A DNA stretch of 64,000 nt from NCBI GenBank assembly GCA_964036315.1, contig OZ038485.1, positions 76,357,960-76,421,959 on the forward strand. Direction: 5' to 3'. Below, one piece after another: positions 1 through 12,964 of the stretch; position 1 is the first letter of the stretch, and each line of letters begins with the position of its first letter. Both the position numbers and the translations under genes were made by a program. The DNA is from Acanthosepion esculentum (Eukaryota; Mollusca; Cephalopoda; Sepiida; Sepiidae). A model generated the notes under the pieces. The model ran no database searches. It was given only the letters and a program-made list of their open reading frames with translations, and was not told the DNA's origin.

Positions 1-1520
1 CAAGGAAAGAATTATCCAAAGCCACGACATCGAGGATACTAAGATGGGCAATAAGATTGATGGAATTTGATTTTGATATAGAATATGTCAAAGGAAATTC
101 AATTCCACATGTAGATGCACTATCAAGATTGCGATTTTACAAGGAGTCAAGATAAAACAGAAGAAGAATTTGAAGATACATTCTTACATTGGGTAGAGAC
201 TGATGTTTGGTCTTTAGATAGAATGGCTGTGGAAACTAGACATGATCCAGTACTAAGCAGGATAATATCGAGAATAAGAAAAAACTCATAGGGAAATTGT
301 TCTAGGGCGGAAAGACCCTACAAAGAAATAAGACAGAAATTAACAATAGAACATGGAGTGATTTGTAATGGGGATCTGGTAGTTCCCCCAGAAACACAAA
401 GAAAATTGATAATAAAAAGTGTACATGTGGAGTAGCGGCTACACAAAAAAGGGTAAAATTAGAAGCATGGTGGCCAGGATATTCAAGAGATGTCGAAGAA
501 TATATAAAAAGGTGCAAAAAATGTAAAGAATTAAGAAACTTTACACAGACTACTTTACATTCGTGGCCTAGAGAAGTGGAGCCATGGAGTCGGGTGCATA
601 TGGATCATACGTATATTAATGGAGTGGGACTCTTATTAATTCTAGTAGACTCTTTTTCAGGCTGGCCTGAAATAATCCAGGTGCCAGACAAGAAATGTTC
701 TACGATAAAACAGATTCTAAGGGTCATATTTTCCAGAAATGGCATACCAAAAACCCTGGTATCTGACAATGCACCAGAATTTTGTGATGAAGAGATGAAT
801 TTATGGTTATAAAAAATAGGATGTAAACCGTATAAGACACCCCCATATCACCCTCAGTCGAACGGGTTAGCGGAAAGAATGGTGCAGACCGTAAAAACGG
901 GACTAAAAGCATGCTCTCAGCAAAAAGAAAAAGTAGAAGTTTTTCTACCGAGGCTGCTTTTAAGCTATTGCACAATACCACACGCTGGAAGACTAGAAAG
1001 CCCATCAGCTTTAATGGCAAGACAAATTAGAGCTCCGCTAACGATGTCATACTCCACAAATGAAAAAATGTGGTACAAAAAGAACAAAGAAGCAAATCCG
1101 GAAAGGGCAGAATTTATCATGCAAAAAGGCCACAATACAGCTATAATAAATAGGGAAAACGGCAACAGTTTATTAGCCCACGCAGATCAAATAAGGACCC
1201 AGGGTGAATATGAAGAGCAAAATGATGAAGAAATGTCTACGATTCCATCCATTAATGATTTATTAGAACAACCATTACAAAATGAAACATCAGAAGACGA
1301 AATGATGCAGGATCAAGTGAGCCAGAATGAGTTTGAAAGTTTGGACGAAGATCAAATAATGCAAGAAAATGCCTATGATTACAGCTTAGTGCGGGACAGA
1401 TCTAGGTCTCCCAGAGAAAGAAATACGGGAGAGAGAGAAGTAGGGCAAAATAATGAAAATATCATGAGAAGTACAAGAACTACTAGAGGTATAAAACCCA
1501 TACGTTTCAGGGAGATGTAG
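1..1520 (+). mobile_element. 3' part of a decayed Gypsy (Ty3-type) LTR retrotransposon: RNase H end, integrase, C-terminal tail
   Basis: The window opens inside pol. Positions 3-152 encode the end of an RNase H domain, with the typical RWAIRLMEFDF and VDALSRL motifs. After two frame changes comes an integrase: zinc-binding CKKC (about 510-521), core Asp in MDHTY (about 600), SDNAPEF (about 763) and HPQSNGLAER with the third acidic residue (about 850-880). A TAA at 810-812 interrupts the core, and a frame shift lies between about 360 and 429. The last 100 codons are acidic, then Arg-rich, and end at 1518-1520. The copy is dead. It sits in the last visible intron of the host gene or just beyond it. 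Confidence 0.9.
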
Positions 1521-1769
1521 TGATACTGGCAAATTAATATGCCTAATTTGCATAAGTGCAAGAGAAAGCCAATATAACTCGTCACTGAGAATAACGTAGT
1601 AGTAGGAGTACAAGCTTAGCGTCTGACTAGTGCTAAACCTTGACTTCACAACATACACAAAAAAATGTAGATACTTTACAGAAAAACAATAAAAATCAAA
1701 GTGAGACAACCAAGTATATGAATCTGTTCTATTTCAAATAAATGACAATGCAGAAATTAACAGGGTACA
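1515..1769 (+). repeat. candidate 3' LTR of the Gypsy fragment
   Basis: The reading frame ends in a purine-rich run, CAGGGAGA, directly followed by TGTAGTGATACTGG. This is the layout expected for a polypurine tract next to an LTR. An AATAAA occurs near 1688, and a possible end (GGGTACA) lies at 1769. The partner LTR is outside the window, so the boundaries are unproven. Confidence 0.33.
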
Positions 1770-2268
1770 TTTCAGTATATGTGGTTTCATTTCTGGTACA
1801 AGATGGATGAAACTTATCACAATATATTTTGTTTATCGAAATAGGTTTTTAGGCCAGGGTCAAGGAAAAAATTGTAATATTCACAATGCATAAATTAAAT
1901 AATAGAAAGAAAGTATTTCTTTTCCCTTTTGATAAAAAATTAAGCAGAACAAAGAGATATGCATTTTTGATATTTCAGTAATTAAATCTTGCATAAGAAA
2001 TTTGTGAAGAATTGCTTCTGATTTTTTAACTTATCACAAGAAAAGTCTAAAGTAATTAATGACAGGAGAGTGTCACATGCAAAAGGCATAACATCTTAAC
2101 TTTCCAAAAGTTGTACTATTTGGGCAAAATAATACAAATATCCAATGTTAGAATGAATCATGTGACACCAAGTTTATTTTTCAACCCCCCAAATACAGAA
2201 CATATACATTATAACTTTATGAAAAAAAAGTTACTTATAACAAGTTCAAATATCTGAAAGTATCTTAC
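1770..2268. other. AT-rich stretch, no gene seen
   Basis: This sequence lies between the Gypsy fragment and host exon 7. It is plain AT-rich DNA with no splice-bounded open frame on either strand. It is presumably intronic to the host gene. Confidence 0.6.
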
Positions 2269-2407
2269 CCTTTTCAGTACTCTTGATTTCACTAATAAGC
2301 GAGAGTGGTACTGAGGAGTTAATGAGGATGTGGCTAATATGGCGGTCACAATTGCACATTAATTTCATCACATCCTTCACGCTCTCCTTGACAGCAGGAT
2401 ATACTTC
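2269..2407 (-). CDS. host gene exon 7 (about residues 377-422+), last exon visible
   Basis: The exon has 139 bases: 46 codons plus one base. The acceptor is TTTATTCTTAG and the donor AAAAGG|GTAAGA. It encodes a Cys-containing helical segment beginning EVYPAVKESVKDVMKLMCNC and ending SLISEIKSTEK. The phase-1 end shows that the gene continues to the left. The next exon is not in positions 1-2268, which hold a Gypsy remnant and AT-rich DNA, so the gene is cut by the window edge. Codon use is ordinary and no stop interrupts the frame. Confidence 0.84.
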
Positions 2408-2990
2408 CTAAGAATAAAGAGATAACATAGGAATAAGGAAATATATTCACTATTAGAAGTGAAATAATAGAGATTTCAGTAAAAACATTTTGGTAACATT
2501 TTTAGGAAAGCAAAAATTACACATTAACAAAATATCTTTTTGTTGTCAATGTTTATATAGCATTAGAAATCAACAAACTCAGGATAATTCAATTTATGTT
2601 AAGAGACTATTTTTTCAAATTTATTTAAAAGATTATTTAAAAGATATTGGGTAATAAGAATTAATATTTAAAACAAACCAAATAATAGGAAGACAATTTT
2701 TGAATTATTTACCTGTAAAATATCCAAAAATATTGAAATAAAAAATTTACAAAAAAGAAAATGATAATCATATGCAATTAGCCTGCTTATTTTAATTAAT
2801 TTCTACACAATAATAAAGAAAATGTAATTGTTATTTTTTTTTTAATTATAAAACAATGTTTTCAGATAATTTATAACTAATGAAGTAGGCAAATAGACTG
2901 AAGTTTAGACTTTAAATTTTTTAATTTAACAGCCCTTTCTAATTGGATAATTTATTATTGAATATAAATGCTACAATTTTGGTATCTTAC

Positions 2991-3080
2991 TTGTCCTTCA
3001 GATAAAGATATCAATGTTTCCACAATCTCATAATGCTTAGAAGCTAAAGCTGTTGAAGAAACTTTGTTGTCTAAAGCAAG
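2991..3080 (-). CDS. host gene exon 6 (about residues 347-376), helical
   Basis: This is a 90-base exon, 30 codons, phase 0 at both ends, with acceptor TTTTTTCAG and donor GGACAA|GTAAGA. It encodes LALDNKVSSTALASKHYEIV and then ETLISLSEGQ, again an alpha-helical pattern. It joins exon 5 and exon 7 without interrupting the frame. It lies 583 bases upstream of exon 7 (in gene order) and about 5 kb after exon 5. The region is too short to identify a domain on its own. Taken with exons 5 and 7, it looks like a four-helix-type or vinculin/FAT-like bundle, but that is only a shape impression. Confidence 0.83.
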
Positions 3081-3237
3081 CTGAAAAAATACAAGAATAT
3101 TAAGAATTATGTATTTCTAAAAGAAAAATTAATAAAAAAAATAAATAGATTTATAATTTGCTAGTAAAATTTAAAATAAAGGTGTGAAAGTATCTGGTTG
3201 TTTTCAAAAAATATTTCTATTTTTAGAAATTCTTTCT

Positions 3238-3715
3238 TTTAATCATTTCACCCCAAGCAAGATAATAAAGCCACTAAAATACAAGGAGTTACTGAGTTTG
3301 GGATAATATGATAAAAGAAAACATTAAAGAGAGAGAGAACGATAAAAGAACAGGAATTAAGACAGAAGATAACAATTGACATGGAATTTCAATTTTTGAC
3401 GATCAAAGTTAACTGGAAAGCAAGAAGCTGGAAGAGAGTTCCACAAGTGATGTGCCACAGAAGAAACTATTAGCCTAGAACTTATGGTTACATCTAGCCA
3501 TTTCAATTACAAAATGATGAAACTTTGCTACCAATCTAGTACTGTACTTAAATTAAACTTTATAAAGTCAAGGAACCAAAGAGGAAAGCAAATCAGTACA
3601 ATTACCATGAAATTATTTATAGAAAAGCACAGAGAAGCTACCCTATGGCAGGTCAGGACCAATAACATTGCAAATTCTTCTTTGGGTTTTATCAATAAAA
3701 GGTGAAGTAATTTTA
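3238..3715 (-). mobile_element. 5'-truncated LINE 3' end (family of the 54-57 kb copy)
   Basis: Read on the minus strand, this matches the end of the ORF2 of the LINE at 54274-57162 and its 3' UTR. It ends in the family tail, seen on the plus strand as CACCCCAAGCAAG at about 3248. Frames are broken by several small indels. It lies in the host intron between exons 5 and 6. Confidence 0.75.
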
Positions 3716-5017
3716 GGAAATTGCCATTAAATTTATTAAGTAAAATATAAAAAATTGAATCATACAAAAATCCTTAAAAAAGAAAAGAAAAAAAGGAAAA
3801 TTATTATGATTAATAAAGTTATCTTTATTGTTTTATTCATTTTTTTTTATTCAGAAATGCACAGAAAGAGAATATCAATAAAGCATCAAAAGAGAAATCC
3901 CTTAAGATCAATCATGTCATAATAATAATATCAGATAATGGAATGATATTAAAGTGTATGACAACAATGTCAATAAATGAAATTAAAAAAATAACTGCAA
4001 AATAAAGTCATAAAGGCTTATAGATAAATTTGATCAATTTATGTTGAAAACTTTGAGATAATGAGTTATCATCATATGCTTCATTATTCACAAATCAGAA
4101 TGCTCATCTTGCTTATTAACCCAGATATTGTACCTTCTGTAATATATATGGTTTGGTAGTGAATATTTCTAACTTGTCCTTTGTATAGCAGTTGATATTA
4201 TTCTGATCTGCATCATCATTAGTGACAATGCAACTGTTTATATTGTCATATTCTACACTTATCTCATTTTATAAATTAACAGACTTCCCATGGTTGGCCC
4301 CTGTGAAACAAATTTTTAAGTTTTTTCTTTTTTTTGCAGAAGATAAGCTTTTTGTTATCTTAGACAGCATCAGAATCAATTTAATTATTGGTTTTCCATT
4401 TAGATTTGGCAATATTTTAGAATATCCCAGAATTCCTTGGCAGCATCTACTCTATACCTTCATAAGGTTACTTTCCAATTTCACAATTTCTCTCCTAGTT
4501 TAAATGGAAGCACAGTAAAAATACAAAATATTTTGTTAGAACTTTTATCTTACAGCAAAACAGTAGGCTAAAATTAGTTTGATTATATTTGTCATAGTGT
4601 GTCATGATTTAACTATAATTAATGATTAATATATATATATTTATTATATATAGATAGTAATCCGTTGGTATAATCCAGAGTCCTATTAAGATTATTATTA
4701 CCTATTATTTTTTTTAATCAAAAGACAAAATAAAATATTATGGTGAAAGTGTTTAGGAAGTGCACTAATTTCAGAATCTCCCACAGTGAATTTACTTACA
4801 GAATCATACAACATATCTTCTTTCCTTACAAAACAACTGTTACTTCAATTTAAGAATTTGAAATATGTTAAAACTGACTCACAAAAGAGTGCTCAATGTT
4901 TATTTTCATTAAACAGAGCAAATACCTTTAGTCAATGACAATTTTCACCTACAAATTTTAATTTTAAAATTCGCAGGATTTTTCAAACTGTTTATGGTAT
5001 CAGTTTGTAGTTGGATA

Positions 5018-5054
5018 CTCTCTCTCTCTCTCTCTATGTGTGTGTGTGTGTGTG
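5018..5054. repeat. compound microsatellite (CT)n(TG)n
   Basis: About nine CT units are followed by ATG and about nine TG units. Confidence 0.95.
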
Positions 5055-5718
5055 TTTTGTTAAATTCAGGGCATGCTTTTTCATTTTTTATTGTATTTTT
5101 CAAATTTTTGAATAAAATATACATTAGGATAAAAAAAATGTGGGTAAACTGTCTAAAGTTCATGTTTTCTTCAAATACTTTTGACCGTCTCAATCATTAT
5201 CAAAGACTGTGTTATCAGTGTAGTAGACAAGATTTTGCTGGCTACTTCCTGGCATTTTTTAGAACACTGTAATTATTATAAAATATTTATAAAATATTAC
5301 AAATTATGGATGCAATCTATCTTAAAAGAAAAGCACAAATCATAAATGTTATTTGTTTCAACAATGCCATTTACATTCTCAAATGTTTATAATCTGCAAG
5401 TGAACCACATGGCATCAAAGTACACTGTATTAAACTAATGATGTATGTAATTTCAAATCTTAACTGATTAATTCATAAAATATTTTAATAGATTAAAAAA
5501 AATTAGCAACTTAAATTTTTCTATGCCTTTACTCTGATGATGACTGATAAAATAGTTTCAACGAATTCAACCAATGCCCAAAGACAGAGATGCAACTGAG
5601 GGATGATTGTTCAGTCATGAATTTTAACCTAATGTAAAGCATTTGATTAAAAATTAAGAAAAATTGTTTCAACAACATCAGCATGAAGGAGAATTTGCCA
5701 CAAAAGTATAGCTTATTA

Positions 5719-5765
5719 AATATATATATATATATATATACATACATACATACATACATACATAC
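5719..5765. repeat. compound microsatellite (TA)n(CATA)n
   Basis: Eleven TA units run directly into about six CATA units. Confidence 0.95.
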
Positions 5766-5842
5766 TTAGGAAGCAAATATTTATTCAAACAGATTTTGTC
5801 ATTCAAATTCAATAAAACATGTTTGAATATATATATATAAAA

Positions 5843-5890
5843 GTGGACATTGAGGTCAACACCCAGCACTGACAGTCTGTTTTAGAGAGA
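5843..5890. repeat. copy 1 of a short dispersed repeat next to (TA)n
   Basis: The motif GTGGACATTGAGGTCAACAC and about 20 further bases recur at 42555-42600 with few changes. Both copies lie close to a TA microsatellite, which suggests the end of an older element. Confidence 0.6.
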
Positions 5891-6280
5891 CTGTCAGGGA
5901 TGGATCTCTGTGACCGGCAAGTATCCGAACATGTATACCCTTCCAAGGAGGGGTTTGCGCACTAAAGGGAAAATATCTGTATTATATATTATCAACTTCT
6001 AGGCAATATCAGTTTTCAGGTTTAATTAATTTGCATATTGATTTCAAAAAAGTTTATTTCATTAATTAACTGTTTGAAGTTTGCACTTTACTTGGTCTTC
6101 AACAAGTTGGCATCTATTTGTAAAACTTTCCTTAAATATAACAATGCAATTTATGAATGAAATGTTCATTTAAAATTTTTGTTTTGAAGACTTCAAGTAG
6201 TGAATATATCTTATTTTGTAAAGCGATAGTGAGTGGGCAAAGCCTGATAGTATATAATAAACAATTTAGCTAGCTTGAAA

Positions 6281-6318
6281 CATACACATACACACACACA
6301 CACACATATATATATATT
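6281..6318. repeat. microsatellite (CA)n(TA)n
   Basis: A run of CACA repeats passes into TATA repeats. Confidence 0.93.
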
Positions 6319-7454
6319 GGGTGTATCTTGGTAACAAATGTTCATTCAAACAAATTCTATTAAAGACAACAGACAATTTATATCTGTTATATTTTAATAA
6401 GTTTTTCTTGTTGTTGGGTTTGTTTCCATATTTTGGTGTTAAGTTCCTGTTAAGGTTCAAAACTCATCAGTTCCTTCTCTTATTATTAAGAAAGAATTAA
6501 GTAAAATTGTAAATGAAAACTGAAAACAGATGCTTCATTAAATTTGTTTTTATTATGTCTATTACAATGAAAAGCTTTAGCATTGATATGAGCATGTTGA
6601 TTGAGTTAACCTTTTATTAGTAGATGTTGTTCTAAAAATCAGAATCCAGTTAACTTTCTTTGATATTCTAATACATACATGCACAGACAAATACTCATAT
6701 GTGTGAAAGCAAAATCTCTCAAGTGAAAAATTTGCAGCGTCAAAAATCCACAAGACTGATTGCGAAAAGCAGTGGTGTAAAGAATTTGTATGTACAATCA
6801 TAAAGAAAGAAATATTGAGAAATCATTAATAATTCCATCAAAAATGTCTTTGGAATCTGGCTTCCTGGAATCAAAATTTTTTATCAGATATTGAAGGTTT
6901 ATAATCTGTTCAAATGTTCATGTATGTTGTTTTTTAAATTGTAATGTTTTTTGTCTTATTAATTAATTTGTAGGGTGCATGTGTTCTAAAATGGTCATGA
7001 CAAAGATCAAATTTGCCACAAGCTTTTCATATCTGATTGGCTCAATTTTAACTGTGATTAAAAAAATGGTAAAACCATTTGTAATGTGTACATCTAGATA
7101 AAGTTAGTGAATTGTTTATACTTCATTTAGTAAAAATGTTGTTATTTATACTCTTGAATTTTTTTTGTCAGAGTTAAACCACAAACATCAGATGTTCTTG
7201 TTCTTCAAGTTAAGCTGTTACTCTCATTACAAAATAAGTAGCCAGTTAGTAAACAATAGGTTTTAGTTAAAAGCTTGTGTGTTTTAGTATGCAGAGTATA
7301 TTTTACAATCCATCATACTTTTTGTTGTTTGTTAAGAGCTGTTTAATTATGAATTCATTTTATAATTTTTTAACTTAGGAAAACTTCTTAATTTATTGTA
7401 GATTTTATAAGAGGATTGTTTTTAACCCTTGTTTGACATAAAAAAAACAATTGG

Positions 7455-7565
7455 AATCATCCCAAGCAAGGCAATAATGCCACTAAAACACAAGGGGTTA
7501 CAAGGTGTGGAAGAATTAGGAACAGGAACATTAATGATGAGTAGAAAGAGAAGAGATAATCAGGT
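7455..7565 (-). mobile_element. short LINE 3' tail fragment
   Basis: On the plus strand the fragment shows ATCCCAAGCAAGGCAATAAT followed by the ACAAGGGGTTAC motif. These are shared with the other LINE tails at 3.2, 9.5, 19.3, 36.9 and 42.3 kb. Only the 3' UTR is present. Confidence 0.7.
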
Positions 7566-8059
7566 GTTTGTCATTGCAGTTGGTAACCTTATTGATATTT
7601 TAAACTAAACCCATTAGCCAATTCAGAGTAGATTATTGTCATTCTACTTTCTATGCTTAAGAGATACATTATACTGGTGAGTATTAACTGCTATGAAATA
7701 CCCACTATGCACAGAATGCGATGAGATGAGAAACAATCTAACCCATGAATTGAATAATGAGTTTTGAGTACAACAATAGACAACTAAAGAAAGCAGGCGA
7801 GTATAACTGTCAAAATATTGTGAATATAACAACCAAGAGCATGATGGTTTGAATAATAAAGCATAATAAATATGAACAAGTATTGCTTTTCATAATTTTA
7901 TGAAAGAAAAAAAAACATTACCAGCTTTAAGGTTTATAAATATACAATCAAAATATTTCATGTAAGTTTATAAGAGAAAAATTGAAAAAATAAGTTTATG
8001 ACAGCATTAATAAAATTATGGATAGAAACTTGATTAAATGGCAAAAAGTAAATGCTTAC

Positions 8060-8215
8060 CAACTCGGTGATAACAGACTGAAGTTGTTTTGAAAGTCGTC
8101 TGTTAGCTTCATCAGTAAAATGATCTTCCTGCCTACATATAGTAGTAATCTCTTCCACATTTTTCAAGGCCATTTGCAGGTCTTTTGCAAGAATATTAAC
8201 ATCTGGGCCATGTAA
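8060..8215 (-). CDS. host gene exon 5 (about residues 295-346), helical
   Basis: The exon is exactly 156 bases, 52 codons, phase 0 at both ends, between a T-rich acceptor (TTTTTTTTAG) and a GAGTTG|GTAAGC donor. It encodes an amphipathic segment, LHGPDVNILAKDLQMALKN through RRLSKQLQSVITEL, with regular hydrophobic spacing typical of helix-bundle domains. Intron 4 in front of it is about 13 kb and filled with LINE fragments, a solo LTR and a long interspersed repeat. No frame disruption and clean splice sites in otherwise degenerate AT-rich DNA make this a confident conserved exon. The function is unknown. Confidence 0.86.
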
Positions 8216-9529
8216 CTAAAAAAAACAAAACCATGAAAATAAAGATATATACACAAAAAACACAATTATCTATTTTAAAACTTCTATCTCTACATAATGC
8301 AAAAAACAATTATGAAATATCACTGGTTATTTTTTCTTTAAGATTGTTGACATACATTCCTCTCTAATTGCTCAACCTATATCCAAATATTTATCTTTAA
8401 ATTTATAAAACGTAGAAAATGTTCTAATCAGTATACAATGAAAGGTTTTCAGATAGATTTGTGCTCAAAATATTCATATTTATTTGAAATGTCTATTAGA
8501 AATGATCTGAGGATGATGCAAATAAAATCACTCATAATTCTTATTTGTCAATTGAGTAAATACAAGTTTACCTTTCAGAGTTAACTTCCCCCATGAAACT
8601 ATTTTAACTAAGGTATTAAAAAATAATTTTAAGAAAATGAGCATCTAAAAACGAGTTTTATGTAAAATAAGTCATTAACTGGGCCTTTTCACCAATATGA
8701 ATATTTTAAAAATGTCATAGTTATAGAAGCTCCCACAATAAATCTCACGGATTATGCCACAAAAAAGTATTTTATAGTATGAGTTGCCCCCACCTAGGAT
8801 TTAATTTTTTTCAATACTTTTAAAAAACATTAAAAAATACAAAAACATAAATTAAATAACCATTGCTACCTCCCATATAGAAGTCTCATTAGAATAAAAA
8901 AAAAGCAGGAATGCTGCTAAAAATTCTCACCCCAAGCAAAATGCTCTTAAAAAAGAAAAAAAAAAGTAAAATAAAAAGCAATAACATTCAATAAATAATA
9001 AAACTATTTGTCAAAAATAAATCAAATGAAATAGTGGTCCTTACTCCACAAGGGAAGCTACTCTGTCAAATCATTAGTGCATAATTATTCCTCTTAGAAG
9101 GTTAAACAATTATGTAAAATACAGTCCATTCTACAGTTGTACAATATATAAGCAAATAGCTTACAACATAGTAATTATCATGTCGCGTTTCTCTATGAGA
9201 TTTCAATTTAATTATAATAATACTAAGAAAATGTGTGGTAGAAATTAAATTCTTTTTCCTATACTGATCTTCTAACCTATTTTTACTACCAATATTTCAA
9301 GAATGGCCACCATTCCAGAGAATTCCTCACAGAATAATATTCTATATAAGAAAATTATTGTCACTTATTATTTTCATGATTAAATAAAATAATTCTCAGA
9401 AATTTTTTATGTGACTATTTGAATTTTATTTTAAATTTAATTTTTCAGTTAAATATGAAGATATAAAGTTGCAAACTGCAAGAATAAATTGTCTGTGCAA
9501 TAAAGCAAATATTTTGCATTTTATTTTTA

Positions 9530-9960
9530 TTTTTATCATTTCATCCCAAGAAAGTCAATAAAAATACTATGACACAAGGGGTTACTGAGTGTGAGAGAAT
9601 ATAAGAAAAAAATTATTAAGCAGAAAGAACAAGTTCATCAGAACAATTACCATGAAAATATTTACAGAAAAGGCACATGGAAACAATATTACAACAGTGG
9701 GAAAGTGACTGAAGCTGAGATGTCAGGTTAGGACTAATAACATTGTAGATTCTTCTTTGGATTTTATCTAGATTCTCTAAATACATAGCAGAAGCACCAG
9801 ACCAGAGGTTGCAGCAATATTCGATGTATGGTAGACCAAATTTCTGGCCAAAAAAATTGTCTAGCATGACAGTGAATCAACCTACTTAGCAGCAGCCCTA
9901 ACATCTGGTTCAATATAATCTTTCCACTTCATATCAGCAAAAAACGTTAGCCCAAAAAGA
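9530..9960 (-). mobile_element. 5'-truncated LINE fragment (end of reverse transcriptase ORF)
   Basis: The minus strand encodes LGLTFFADMKWKDYIE and, after a frame change, YIEYCCNLWSGASA, DKIQRRIYNVI and CLFCKYFHGNCSDE. These match the last part of the 54-57 kb LINE ORF, followed by the shared 3' tail. It lies in intron 4 of the host gene. Confidence 0.85.
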
Positions 9961-9989
9961 GGTTACCATCAGTCCTGAGAAGGAGATTA

Positions 9990-11815
9990 ATAAAGGAAAA
10001 GGACAGCTAACAGAGTGTAATAAAGAAAATTAAAAGTACATGAAAGAATCATCTGGGAATTCAAGAGACAATTTCCTTGCTATTTTCTCAAATGTAAACA
10101 TTAAGGCCATGCATATGTATTATAGAAACCTTTCGACAAAGATGAAGATGGCCTGGAACAGAAAATGTATTGGTAGAGATAGAAGAATTTAAATTAGTTT
10201 CACAAAGTACTAAGATAACTAAAGAACATTTCAAGAGAAAAGATTCTACTTTTACTTTATTATAATATTCTATTAGTCTGTTTTATTCTTCTATTTAGGA
10301 TTATCATTTCCAAACCTCAAAGACAGTTTCAAATTTTTATTATACTAGGTTTCATTTTATTTATTTTTTATAAGTGTTTTCATGACCCAACACCAGTCTC
10401 CAGCGCATATGCAACAAGGACAAAATTGACCTGACCATCAAACTCATCTTCGATATCAAAGCAACTGCCAACAACAAACAATATGGCTAAATGCCTACTT
10501 ATGCTTCAGAGCCCTCTTTCTCTCACACACACAAGTATTGATAGCTTATATCACCAGGACAAATATCTCAAATCAGGAAGTAAGGTAGGTTTATTTATGT
10601 TATAAATGCATCAACCAAAAATTATGATATAAACAAAATAATTTTACTTTTATTCCATAAAGGAATAAAATGGGAAAGTGCAAGATTATGTAGAATTTTC
10701 ATTTCAGGTTTCTTTCATTGAGTACAATGTTAACAATCTTACAATATTGAAACTTCAATATTGCTTTCAAAAATATCTTTTCACAGATAAACATAATAAA
10801 TAACTGAATCCAAGAAATCATAGAAAGTTATTTCACATATATTATTAATTATATATTTTTTGCTTGTTACTTTAAAAATATGTGAAAACTTGATTTTTTA
10901 AAAATCTAAGTTTATCATTGAGTGAAATAAATTTCATGCCATTAAAATAGTGGAGAAGATTAAGTTAAAAAGTTGGGAAAAAAAACATGGTAAAAATTAA
11001 TTTAAACTATTAAACATTAATGTTGTCAATTTTTTAAGATGATGTCAGTAACAAGGGGTTTGGTACCCAAAAGAAACATTTTACTAGATTGAGTAACTAA
11101 AGATGTTATAAATACAATCAAAAAAGACCTTTATAACACCTTTCTTATTGCAACTTCTTACTATCCTAATGAGATATATACACGAAAAGAAAGTTTTTGT
11201 TAATACAAGTTAATTCCTGCAAATAATCCAAATTGTTTGTTGAATAATAATACTATTGGGACATTTTCATCCCACCACTAAAATACTTGTGAAAAGACAT
11301 GTTGGATCTAAAGACTAAAGTTTATTGAAGTTTCTGATGAACTAAGGAGTTCAATATAAGAAAATTGTTTGTGCAAAAGTTAGATTGTAAGAGTTAATGA
11401 ATGTAATATTTCCATCTTATAGAATTCATAAATAAACTACAAATAAGAAAAATACAAATTATGATTTAAGAATTCTGTATATTGCTTTTTCTGAAGGCAT
11501 TTTATCATATATTCACCACAAACATATATATAGCAAATAAAAGTATTAATGATTTACAAACAAATTCAAACAAGAAAAAGTTCAAGAAGCAAATTCATTG
11601 ATGAAAAGGGCAAATGTTTTATATCAAACCAAATAGTAAAACTGAAGTTGCTTTTGCTACTGCAGAAAAATAATAAGGCATAAACACCACAAAAGTTATA
11701 TGTCTATGGACTGTTCATTTGCCTTGGTTAAATAGACTTTTCTTAGTAGAAAGGAAATTTTTAGTACTTGAATCAGAAACAATTGTTAATTGTGCTTGTC
11801 CCACATTTATGTTAC
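9990..11815. other. intron sequence, no gene seen
   Basis: The sequence is AT-rich. A slightly richer patch at 10380-10530 has no splice-bounded frame. Near 11258-11290 the plus strand resembles a broken LINE tail (CATCCCACCACTAAAATAC), too degraded to call. Confidence 0.5.
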
Positions 11816-11819
11816 TTTG

Positions 11820-12058
11820 TTTTGTAATGTCTGGGGCAGTTATTGAAAATAATAACTAGAACAACAATTTACAAAGTATAAGGGTTTATTTTAAACAAGA
11901 ACAATACAAGTAGATATTTACAAGTTTGTCTGAAGCTGGAAATCAAGCCCCTTGAAACAAACACCATAGATGCTTATATTACTACTGGTACAGTCCATTT
12001 AATAGAGGTGTATCAGTTCTTTGTATAACTGAGAGTTATCAGTTTGTTCCCTACAACA
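11820..12058 (-). mobile_element. solo LTR with 5-bp target duplication
   Basis: A 239-base unit is flanked by CTTTG on both sides (11815-11819 and 12059-12063). On the minus strand it starts TGTTGTAGGG and ends in ATTACAAAA. This copies the plan of the Gypsy LTRs at 35.65 and 40.49 kb, which start TGTTATATAG and end ATCACAAAA. An AATAAA signal is present on the minus strand. No internal coding region remains, as expected after LTR-LTR recombination. Confidence 0.68.
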
Positions 12059-12234
12059 CTTTGAAAAATCTTTAAAGAAAATGATGGAAGTAATTCAATA
12101 CAGTTGTTTTCTCTAATTATTCACTACTTCGACAGGAAGAGTGGTCATTTACAGTCAAATCTGACTGAGTTTTAAAGGCACCTAAAAACATTGTAGACAC
12201 AATTGCCATTAAATAAAAGAAACTCAAGAGGAAA

Positions 12235-12549
12235 ATGGTCTTTCTGAATGTATTGCATTTGTGGCAATTACAAAACACTCACCACACATTCATTGGTGAC
12301 AATGTAATACAATGTTTGGAAGACTCAGATGTTATAGAGACAGTAAATATGTTTGCAAATTTGAAGAAAATGTTTCAAAAGATCATTTACAATGGGTTAC
12401 ACAGCATATGTCAACCAACTGTGTTCAAATGTGATACCATCTCAGAATTTGGTAAGAGGTGGGTGAGTGTTTCACATCTGTGTCAAATGAAAGGAGCTGA
12501 CAGAGTGGCATTTGGATGTCTAAGGATATTGCTCCTCTATGTTCAATAA
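12235..12549 (+). other. unexplained 104-codon open frame
   Basis: This open frame (MVFLNVLHLWQLQNTHHTFI...) has rather normal amino-acid composition for such AT-rich DNA. It has no splice context and no family I recognise. Possible explanations are a decayed retrocopy, a transposon piece or chance. Confidence 0.2.
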
Positions 12550-12964
12550 TGGCAACTCATCCCTAGTAAGGCAGAGTATATTTATTAGATTTTAGTTTCT
12601 TTCTCTAAAGTTAATTTAGCTAGAGCATGTATATTCATTGGCCCATTTATTTTTATCCCCTTTTTTTCCTTTAGTTTAATTCTCTCTCTCTTCCCCCATA
12701 AGGTGGCAGAGATGTTAGTTCTCTGGTGGATGTGGGATGCTTTTTATAATTTCAGGAGTAATTTTTGAATTTGTTGTGATTGTGTAAGTGTTTATTAGAG
12801 TGAGCCAGTTAGTTATTTTTAGTCCAGCATTATTTTTGTCTAATTAACTGATTTCTGCTGCAGTTAGGATTTAGGAGGGCTTTTATTACAAATTTTCTTT
12901 AGTTTTTGAAAATAAAACTATGGATATTGTAAATACTCATTGGGGTTCAAATATTTAAAAGTTA

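Larger units (their letters stand above)
3790..7450. other. AT-rich intron sequence with microsatellites
   Basis: No coding exon is seen here apart from the simple repeats listed separately. Open frames are short, AT-driven and lack splice context. A single-copy snippet at 5843-5950 recurs at 42555. Confidence 0.55.
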
